Source: Bradyrhizobium sp. 195
Lineage (GTDB): Bacteria; Pseudomonadota; Alphaproteobacteria; Rhizobiales; Xanthobacteraceae
Assembly: GCF_023101665.1 (NCBI RefSeq)
Contig: NZ_CP082161.1
Coordinates: 4,340,001 to 4,404,000 of the forward strand
Direction of reading: 5' to 3'
Length of the DNA stretch: 64,000 nt
How positions within the stretch are numbered: the first letter of the stretch is position 1; every line of letters starts with the position of its first letter. Positions 59,081 to 64,000 of the stretch are shown one piece after another. The notes beneath the pieces were generated by a model. That model made no database searches and was not told the origin of the DNA. It was given only the letters and a program-made list of their open reading frames with translations. A program made the translations under genes and the position numbers.

Positions 59081-60931
59081 TCACCCGCAGACCTCCATCA
59101 TCGCTTTGGATCTGCCATCGCCGGAAGGTAGACCCCCGCCACCGGGAACCAGCTTGCAGCCGGGTCGCACCGGCCTGCACCCAGCTCCGTTGCAGAACAT
59201 CTGGCCATTGGCTTGCGGCCGTGTCGGTGTTGACTCGCCCTGCTTACGCTGTTCGTCACGCCCCTTCGATTCATCCCGCGTCGAGACGGGCTTTTTCTCC
59301 TGCACCTTCTCGCATTCATTGTCGTCATTGACGCGGTAGCCGGCGCGACAGGTGATCTTCACGCAGCCGTCGCCGTCGGCCTTGAAGCCGCGGTCGCAAA
59401 CCAGCGGACAGACGCGGCCCGGCTTCGCCTTGATCGCGTCGATCGCATCGAAGCTGGCAAGCTTGGCGTCGAACTTGGTCCCGGCGTACTTGTTGAACAA
59501 TGTCAGCGAGCGCTGAGAAGACGCGTTCCAATCACCGTCGGCGGCCGTTGCCAGACATCCCACCCGGCGTAGTTCTGACTGAAGCAGTTTTGCCGTCTCC
59601 CGCGGAGACGCGCTGGGTTGTGCAGCAGCCGGAGTGACCGCGGCGACCTTCTGTTCCCCCTCCGCTTGCCCCTTCTTTTCCGCCGCCTGTTGGGCGTTGA
59701 GTTCGGCGGCCATCTTGTCCTTGGCGATCCTATCTGCCTGAGCCTTCTCGGCGACCTGCTTGTCGGCCATAGCTTTTGCCACGGCAGCTTCGGCATCCTT
59801 GCGCCGCTGTTCGGCTGCCGCTGCTTTTGCTTCCTCGATCTGCTTCGCCTTCTCGGCAGCGAGCCGCGCATCCTCGGCTGCCTTGGCAGCGGCTGCGGCC
59901 TTGTCCTGTTCCGCCTTCTTGGCTCGCTCGGCCACAAGACGGGCCTTCTCATCCTCAGCCTGTCGGGCTTTTTCTGCGGCTGCTGAGCGAGCTTCCTCTG
60001 CCGTGATCCTGCTCAACTGCCCCTTGGCGAGACTGGCGTAAAAACCATCGGGGTATTGCGCGAGGAAAGCCGTCCAGACCTCTCGCGTGGCTATCTGCAA
60101 CGCCAGCTCATAGTCGCGTCGAACCGAATCCTGCGGGTTCGGCTGCGGTCCAACCGCAACCGGCTTGGTCGGGATGAGCGGGACATCATCGCCACCAAGC
60201 GAGCCGTAAACATACGGCTCCTGCTTGTAGCCAGTGCTCTTCAAGACGTCGTCGCGCACGAAGCCAAACGCCTTGCGCAGGTCGAGGCCGGGTGTGGGCA
60301 GCCGCTCGACGAGGGCGGCGGCAAACGGGCTATTCTTAGAATCGCCGTCCGAGGCAGTAGAGCCTGCCTTCGCGGCGAACGCGATCATCGTGTTAGGGCT
60401 GGTCGGCTCCACCTTAGCAAGGCCGCGTCCGATGGCGCGCGCGGCGACGGTTCGCTTCATCGTCTTAGCGAAGGGGTTGTCTCGGCAGGCGTCGAGAATG
60501 ATAAGGCGAAGTTGCTTGGCGGGCTCGACTGCGAATAGCGCACGGTCCAGCGCAACAGTTTCGTCAAGGACATCGCCGTCCGTTTCGAGTGTCGCATCTG
60601 TGGGGATCAAATAATTATTGCCATCCAACTCGATGCCATGCCCGGCGTAATACACCACCGCGACCTCGGCATCGCGCGTCCTGTTGGCGAAGTCGCGCAA
60701 CGATCTGCGCATTTCGGCGGCGCTCACATCTAGCTTGATTTCGACGCTGTCGAAGCCTGCCTTCTTGAACATGCCGCCGACCAGTGCCGCATCGTTCATG
60801 GGGTTGGAAAGACGGGGCACGCTCTTATAGGCAGAGTTGCCAATGACGAGAGCGACGCGACGCTCGGCATGAGCCGATCCACAGGTCAACCAAATGAAAA
60901 GAGACAATAAAGACCAGCGAAAAGCGCCCAT
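59081..60931 (-). CDS. Caspase-like (C14) protein with coiled coil and Cys-rich tail
   Basis: A 616-residue exported protein (signal peptide MGAFRWSLLSLFIWLTCGSAHA). Residues 22-250 are a caspase-fold domain: LVIGNSAYKS near 29-38, catalytic His in VVYYAGHGIE and Cys in LRLIILDACRDNPFA. Residues 300-430 are an Ala/Lys/Glu-rich helical or coiled-coil region (EEARSAAAEKARQAEDEKAR is typical). The end carries a Cys-rich region (CPLVCDRGFKADGDGCVKITC, then NGAGCRPVRPGCKLVPGGGG). It resembles bacterial metacaspase-like proteins. A CRP-like palindrome is upstream. Confidence 0.88.
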   Translation of the reverse strand: MGAFRWSLLSLFIWLTCGSAHAERRVALVIGNSAYKSVPRLSNPMNDAALVGGMFKKAGFDSVEIKLDVSAAEMRRSLRDFANRTRDAEVAVVYYAGHGIELDGNNYLIPTDATLETDGDVLDETVALDRALFAVEPAKQLRLIILDACRDNPFAKTMKRTVAARAIGRGLAKVEPTSPNTMIAFAAKAGSTASDGDSKNSPFAAALVERLPTPGLDLRKAFGFVRDDVLKSTGYKQEPYVYGSLGGDDVPLIPTKPVAVGPQPNPQDSVRRDYELALQIATREVWTAFLAQYPDGFYASLAKGQLSRITAEEARSAAAEKARQAEDEKARLVAERAKKAEQDKAAAAAKAAEDARLAAEKAKQIEEAKAAAAEQRRKDAEAAVAKAMADKQVAEKAQADRIAKDKMAAELNAQQAAEKKGQAEGEQKVAAVTPAAAQPSASPRETAKLLQSELRRVGCLATAADGDWNASSQRSLTLFNKYAGTKFDAKLASFDAIDAIKAKPGRVCPLVCDRGFKADGDGCVKITCRAGYRVNDDNECEKVQEKKPVSTRDESKGRDEQRKQGESTPTRPQANGQMFCNGAGCRPVRPGCKLVPGGGGLPSGDGRSKAMMEVCG

Positions 60932-60993
60932 GGTAGCCCCGGAGAATATGTGCGCAGGGTATGCGGAGGCTGCCGAAACGCAAGCGTCGGTAC

Positions 60994-61009
60994 TGTGACA
61001 TTAGTCACA
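60994..61009. promoter_or_regulatory. CRP-like palindrome upstream of caspase-like gene
   Basis: TGTGA-CATTAG-TCACA matches the E. coli CRP consensus (TGTGA-N6-TCACA) exactly in both half-sites, 63-78 bp upstream of the caspase-like start. The regulator here is unproven and may be a CRP/FNR paralogue. Confidence 0.5.
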
Positions 61010-61199
61010 CTGTGCCCCCAAAGCAGTGTCGATCTGCAAGATTCCAAGTCCGCTTTGGGTCATTTCCGACGGATTGAGCGGAGGATGTTGGCTGGTTGAC
61101 GTCCGCTTCTTCCCGAAAGCGCCCGAGCTTGGTCAGCCAAGAGCGTTGCGTTTGGCCGGACGCCCATGATTCAAACTCCCATACTTGGAAATTCGAATC

Positions 61200-61277
61200 A
61201 TGCGCTACGAACTCGCCGATGACGAATGGGCTGCCATCAAGCCGATGCTGCCAAACAAGCCGCGCGGCGTTCCTCGG
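61200..61277 (+). pseudogene. Truncated IS5-type transposase N terminus
   Basis: The first 26 codons read MRYELADDEWAAIKPMLPNK then PRGVPR, the opening of IS5-family transposases, and then break exactly at a short repeated sequence beginning AATTACGGTGACAG. The rest of the transposase is missing. An ATTCGAATC palindrome overlaps the start. Confidence 0.7.
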
Positions 61278-61383
61278 AATTACGGTGACAGTGCACTAAA
61301 TTCATGTCGCACGGCTTCTTGGCCATGATGAAGCCATGGCCCGTCTTGCTCGTGTTGAATTACGGTGACGGTGCATCAATTCA
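61278..61383. repeat. Duplicated AATTACGGTGAC motif next to two transposase stubs
   Basis: GAATTACGGTGACAGTGCAC with a following TAAATTCA (about 61277-61304) and GAATTACGGTGACGGTGCAT with CAATTCA (about 61357-61383) are near-identical. The first joins an IS5-like stub; the second directly follows a seven-codon stub reading MARLARV (61336-61356), which fits the start of REP-associated tyrosine transposases. Confidence 0.6.
61336..61356 (+). pseudogene. Seven-codon stub of an IS200-like/RAYT transposase start
   Basis: ATGGCCCGTCTTGCTCGTGT encodes MARLARV, a common start of REP-associated tyrosine transposases, and is cut by the second AATTACGGTGAC copy. The short length makes this a suggestion only. 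Confidence 0.35.
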
Positions 61384-61471
61384 CGCTGTACGCCAATGTG
61401 GATCGTCGAGGCCGCAGAGCCAGCCCCTTACCTCCCGAGCCGAAGTACGCTTCGGAATATCGTCGGCTAAA

Positions 61472-61567
61472 TCAGAACGCGAACCACGCCAGCACCGCGA
61501 CGACCGGGAGAATGGCCACGCCGAAAAGCACGAGCGGTGCGGGTTCGTTGCCTGTGCGGTCACTCAT
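61472..61567 (-). CDS. 31-residue membrane protein
   Basis: A tiny protein: polar start (MSDRTGNEPAP) and one hydrophobic helix (LVLFGVAILPVVAVLAWFAF). AGGAGG lies 7 bp before the ATG, which strongly supports translation. Function unknown. Two tandem hairpins follow upstream at 61583-61651. Confidence 0.62.
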   Translation of the reverse strand: MSDRTGNEPAPLVLFGVAILPVVAVLAWFAF

Positions 61568-61582
61568 GACGGCCTCCTAAAG

Positions 61583-61651
61583 GACAGCCCCGCAAGCGGC
61601 GGCGCCACGGGGCTGTCAGTGCCGGCACGCAAGGGGGAGAATGCCGGCACT
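61583..61651. repeat. Two adjacent hairpins
   Basis: GACAGCCCCG-N15-CGGGGCTGTC (61583-61617) is followed at once by AGTGCCGGCA-N14-TGCCGGCACT (61618-61651). Both have perfect 10-bp arms. They lie between minus-strand small genes and may form a terminator or processing site for the 61741-61893 transcript. Confidence 0.65.
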
Positions 61652-61740
61652 GCTTAATCGGTGAAATTCCGATCGGCTGGACTTGTTCCTAAGGGCGCTG
61701 CGCCGAGTCCGAACGGCGCTCTGATGCAAGAAGCCTGGCC

Positions 61741-61893
61741 TCACTCCGGGTCGGCGTCCTCGTCGCCGTTCTCGAGCTGAGCCCGATATTCCTGCGCAGC
61801 TTTCAACAGCGCTTCTCTGATTTCGCCGTCCGCCGTCTGGGCGGCGAGGGCTTCGGCACGGTCGGCCTGGTGCTGCAGCGATTCCTTGGTCAT
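61741..61893 (-). CDS. 50-residue acidic helical protein
   Basis: A small, soluble-looking protein (MTKESLQHQADRAEALAAQT at the start, ending ENGDEDADPE), probably helical and acidic. The ribosome-binding site is weak. Function unknown. Part of a minus-strand run of small genes. Confidence 0.55.
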   Translation of the reverse strand: MTKESLQHQADRAEALAAQTADGEIREALLKAAQEYRAQLENGDEDADPE

Positions 61894-61927
61894 GCATGGG
61901 CCAACTCGGCCGACAGCGCGCCGTTCC

Positions 61928-62080
61928 TTACGCCGCCTTCTCGACACCCTTTGCGATGATCTCGACTTCGAAATAGCCCATGTCGCGGAGCTCGGCGGCC
62001 TTCTTCTCGGCCGCTTCCCTGGTGTCTCTCTTCAAAATGATCTGCCCCGCTCCATCGCGGGCGCAAACGAAATAAGGCAT
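61928..62080 (-). CDS. 50-residue hypothetical protein
   Basis: A small protein starting MPYFVCARDGAGQIILKRD, with a helix EAAEKKAAELRDMGYFEVEI. The alternating strand-helix-strand pattern suggests a compact domain. GGGAA precedes the ATG. Function unknown. Confidence 0.58.
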   Translation of the reverse strand: MPYFVCARDGAGQIILKRDTREAAEKKAAELRDMGYFEVEIIAKGVEKAA

Positions 62081-62138
62081 TTTCGATTCCCAATTTCGTT
62101 TGCATACACACGGCACCAGGTTTCCGCAATTCTACGGC

Positions 62139-62330
62139 TCACTCCTCCAGCCCGGCCTTTTGCCGCATCTTGTCGATCAGCTCGGAGGCCTCGGCCTTCG
62201 TCAGCTCGTCCCCCGGCGGGCTCTCGTGCGCCTGCTCGGCGAGGGTCTTGAGATAGGATTCCTGGGCTCCCGTCATCGGATCATCGCCGGAAACCCAGTC
62301 TTTTGGGTCCTTCTGGGTGTTGTCCGCCAT
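62139..62330 (-). CDS. DUF3072-like small protein
   Basis: A 63-residue hydrophilic protein, starting MADNTQKDPKDWVSGDDPMT, with GAQESYLKTLAEQAHE and KAEASELIDKMRQKAGLEE. The GDDPMTGAQxSYLxTL pattern is that of DUF3072 proteins, which occur widely in bacteria and have no known function. AGGAGAC lies 6 bp before the ATG at 62330. Confidence 0.75.
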   Translation of the reverse strand: MADNTQKDPKDWVSGDDPMTGAQESYLKTLAEQAHESPPGDELTKAEASELIDKMRQKAGLEE

Positions 62331-62425
62331 AGCATGTCTCCTTTTCCTTTTCCGTCCAACGTCGGACTCGACTCTTCGTTCCGTTTTTGTTCTCTTGGTG
62401 CCATATTCAAATCGCGAGGCGGAAC

Positions 62426-62659
62426 ATGCCGGACCTGGACACTGTCAGGCGGGAGATCGAACGGATGCGCATCCAGATGGGCAGGCAGAGGAAGGACATC
62501 CTGCAGCTGCAGCGGGCGGGTCTCGGGACGGCCTCGGCCGAAGCGCTGCTGTCGCGGATGGAGGCGAAGGTCGAAGATCTATGCGCACAGCGCGACGCGC
62601 TGAAGGTGGCGCAGCCGCGCGCGGCCAAGGGCAGGGTGCTCGGTGGGAGGACATGGTGA
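62426..62659 (+). CDS. Small coiled-coil protein
   Basis: A 77-residue, mostly helical protein (starts MPDLDTVRREIERMRIQMGR, contains LLSRMEAKVEDLCAQRDALK). GAGGCGGA precedes the ATG. The stop overlaps the following ATG (ATGGTGA), implying coupled translation. Function unknown. Confidence 0.65.
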   Translation: MPDLDTVRREIERMRIQMGRQRKDILQLQRAGLGTASAEALLSRMEAKVEDLCAQRDALKVAQPRAAKGRVLGGRTW

Positions 62660-62880
62660 GCAGGCGATGGTTCGACGACGAAAGAGAGCTATCGCCCTTC
62701 CTCGCCGCACTCGAGGACGTTCGCCGCAAGGCAACGCGGGAAGGGTGGTGCTACGCCCACGTCCAGGCCATCATCGTGGCCATCGACCAGTACGCGGAAG
62801 CCGCGACCGGCAACCGTGAGTATTTCCTGAACAAGCCGGTCTCGATCGGTGACAGCCGGAAAGTGGGAGACATTCCCTAG
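62653..62880 (+). CDS. Small hypothetical protein
   Basis: A 75-residue protein, MVSRRWFDDERELSPFLAAL at the start and a C-terminal GNREYFLNKPVSIG. Overlaps the coiled-coil gene by 7 bp. Similar short proteins with a GWCYAHVQAIIVAIDQYAE-like core occur in Bradyrhizobium; no function is known. Confidence 0.65.
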   Translation: MVSRRWFDDERELSPFLAALEDVRRKATREGWCYAHVQAIIVAIDQYAEAATGNREYFLNKPVSIGDSRKVGDIP

Positions 62881-62945
62881 CGGGAGCTACTTAACGCGCG
62901 GGTCGTGGCGGTTGAACCCTGCCGACGACGGCGCGACCAATCGTT

Positions 62946-63110
62946 ATGCTTCAAGCCCTGCTCAGCGCCATCGTGGATGTCCGCCTGCCTGCCGCATCGA
63001 GCGCCGTCGTCAGGTTCTTCGGCCTGGAAAACGCCGTCGAAATCGCGACGGCTGTCGTCGGCCTCGGCTGTATCCTGATCGGCTCTGCGGTCTTTTTGCT
63101 GGAGCATTGA
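62946..63110 (+). CDS. Tiny single-helix membrane protein
   Basis: A 54-residue protein with a hydrophobic C-terminal helix (IATAVVGLGCILIGSAVFLL) after VRFFGLENAVE. It lies 12 bp upstream of the 125-residue membrane protein gene. Likely real from its composition but without a strong ribosome-binding site. Confidence 0.5.
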   Translation: MLQALLSAIVDVRLPAASSAVVRFFGLENAVEIATAVVGLGCILIGSAVFLLEH

Positions 63111-63122
63111 CGAGGGAGCGTC

Positions 63123-63500
63123 GTGAAGACGATCACATTGCTTGCCGTGGCGGCGATGCTGCTGCTGGAGGCCTTCGGCCCGACGTCGAGCGTCGGCGGC
63201 TCAATGACCTTCATGCTGGTCTTTGTTGTCGTGATGTTGGCGGTCGCGATTTACGAGGCCTGGTCGAACAGGCGCGGGGCGATCGGATGGGTCGTCAATG
63301 TTTTTGCCAGCGCTTTTGGCGCTCTGGTTGCGATTGCCCTGGTCGGAATGGCGATGGACATCCTGCTCCCGTACCTTCGCCTCGAAGGCTCGCTCGCCTC
63401 GTCGCAGCATCCCCTGAAGTATGTCGTGGTCGCGGCCGTTGCGCTTCTCATGGTGCTGGGATCATGGATCCCGCTCCAGGTCTTGAACCGGTTGCGCTGA
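63123..63500 (+). CDS. Hypothetical four-helix membrane protein
   Basis: A 125-residue protein with four hydrophobic segments (ITLLAVAAMLLLEAFG, FMLVFVVVMLAVAIYEAW, FASAFGALVAIALVGMAM, VVVAAVALLMVLGSWIPL). GTG start at 63123 with GAGGGAG upstream. No family recognised. Confidence 0.68.
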   Translation: MKTITLLAVAAMLLLEAFGPTSSVGGSMTFMLVFVVVMLAVAIYEAWSNRRGAIGWVVNVFASAFGALVAIALVGMAMDILLPYLRLEGSLASSQHPLKYVVVAAVALLMVLGSWIPLQVLNRLR

Positions 63501-63557
63501 TAGACCTCGGCAGCCCCAGGGGACGACAGCCGAGGCCGACACCTTCGCTGCTTGCAG

Positions 63558-63860
63558 CTAGGCCGCAATTCGTTGTTCGACCGGGGCTGTCAGCAGCTTG
63601 AGCGCTTGGGCGTGTTGCAGGTCGGGGACCGCGATGGCCGTGTGGCTGTAAATCGCATGGCTCCGTGATTTTGCAATCGTGTCCAGGATCTGGCTGCCCT
63701 TGATGACGTGAAGGCCCATGCCCTCGTCAGTGGGGAAGATCGCCAGGACCACATCATAGGCCGCGATGACGGCTCTGAGCGCTTCGGCCTTGTCCTCGGC
63801 GACGTCGACAAACACACGAACATCAGCCGCAAGTTCACGCAGCTCGTTAAAATCCAGCAC
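63558..63860 (-). CDS. Hypothetical soluble protein
   Basis: A 100-residue protein with alternating strand and helix (FNELRELAADVRVFVDVAED, then AAYDVVLAIFPTDEGMG). Ends VEQRIAA. The start is uncertain: GTG 63860 with GGAG 11 bp upstream, or TTG 63881. No family recognised. Confidence 0.55.
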   Translation of the reverse strand: MLDFNELRELAADVRVFVDVAEDKAEALRAVIAAYDVVLAIFPTDEGMGLHVIKGSQILDTIAKSRSHAIYSHTAIAVPDLQHAQALKLLTAPVEQRIAA

Positions 63861-64000
63861 TGTCAGGATACTCCAACGCAACGATACTGAAGTGAGCTTG
63901 GCGGCGTTGGGTTACTGAAGTGTCAACAAGGCAAGCCGAGCCACAAGTTTCACGCCGAGGTGACCTTCACGCTCTAAAGCGCGATGCGATTAGGATGAAT

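Noticed and set aside
63930..64000. Possible repeat arm CTAAAGCGCGATGCGATTAG at the window end
   Set aside because: It resembles a dispersed Bradyrhizobium palindrome from memory, but the other arm would be outside the window, so it cannot be supported here.
1..64000. CRISPR array or rRNA operon
   Set aside because: No regularly spaced repeats and no rRNA-like sequence were seen anywhere in the window.

Overview
The window is about 64 kb of GC-rich chromosomal DNA, very probably from a Bradyrhizobium-like alphaproteobacterium (Nitrobacteraceae). This is inferred from protein style (ParE, class I PhaC, GlpX, leaderless-type attenuator, TctC-type and PF04392-type binding proteins) and from dispersed intergenic palindromes of the GTCATTCCGGGGC and GTAGCCCGGATG types. 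No database search was possible; all family names come from motifs read in the translations.

Layout. 1-11.4 kb is mostly housekeeping: parE (cut by the window edge), a DedA protein, a PaiB-like protein overlapping argC, a MAPEG protein, phaC, a small lipoprotein, an AlaC-type aminotransferase, hom, glpX and a HAD hydrolase. 11.4-34.7 kb is accessory: a translationally coupled pair made of a cyclooxygenase/alpha-dioxygenase-like haem enzyme and a short P450-like protein, with a divergent FAD oxidase; a cyclase-ATPase-TPR regulator; a LysR regulator; an OFA-family transporter with two tiny downstream proteins; a Tat-exported metallo-beta-lactamase-fold hydrolase; a GntR-controlled catabolic operon (enoyl-CoA hydratase, CoA-transferase, complete TctCBA transporter, PdxA homologue); a cupin, an NmrA-like protein and a soluble chemoreceptor-like protein with reversed domain order. 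This block may separate hom-glpX from recJ, genes that are often adjacent in Rhizobiales.

35-58 kb returns to core and semi-core genes: recJ, an SDR and a class II aldolase, a lytic transglycosylase, small exported proteins, a MarR/AhpD/cupin unit with a perfect 16-bp operator-like palindrome, an M23 peptidase, the EF-P system (efp, epmA, epmB), a DAHP synthase gene, HdeD, PrsW, a delta-9 desaturase, two PilZ proteins, tRNA-Glu(UUC), a GST and a glyoxalase-like protein. 58-64 kb is accessory again: an ABC_sub_bind protein, a caspase-like protein, transposase remnants and a run of very small proteins.

The best-supported novel-looking element is a complete transcription attenuator in front of the DAHP synthase gene. 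It has a promoter that would make the leader mRNA start at or near its AUG, a 26-codon leader peptide containing Tyr-Phe-Trp-Tyr-Phe-Ser-Tyr, mutually exclusive 1:2, 2:3 and 3:4 RNA pairings, and a terminator with a U-tract. The second is the dioxygenase/P450-like gene pair, which looks like a split bacterial counterpart of fungal fused DOX-P450 oxylipin synthases.
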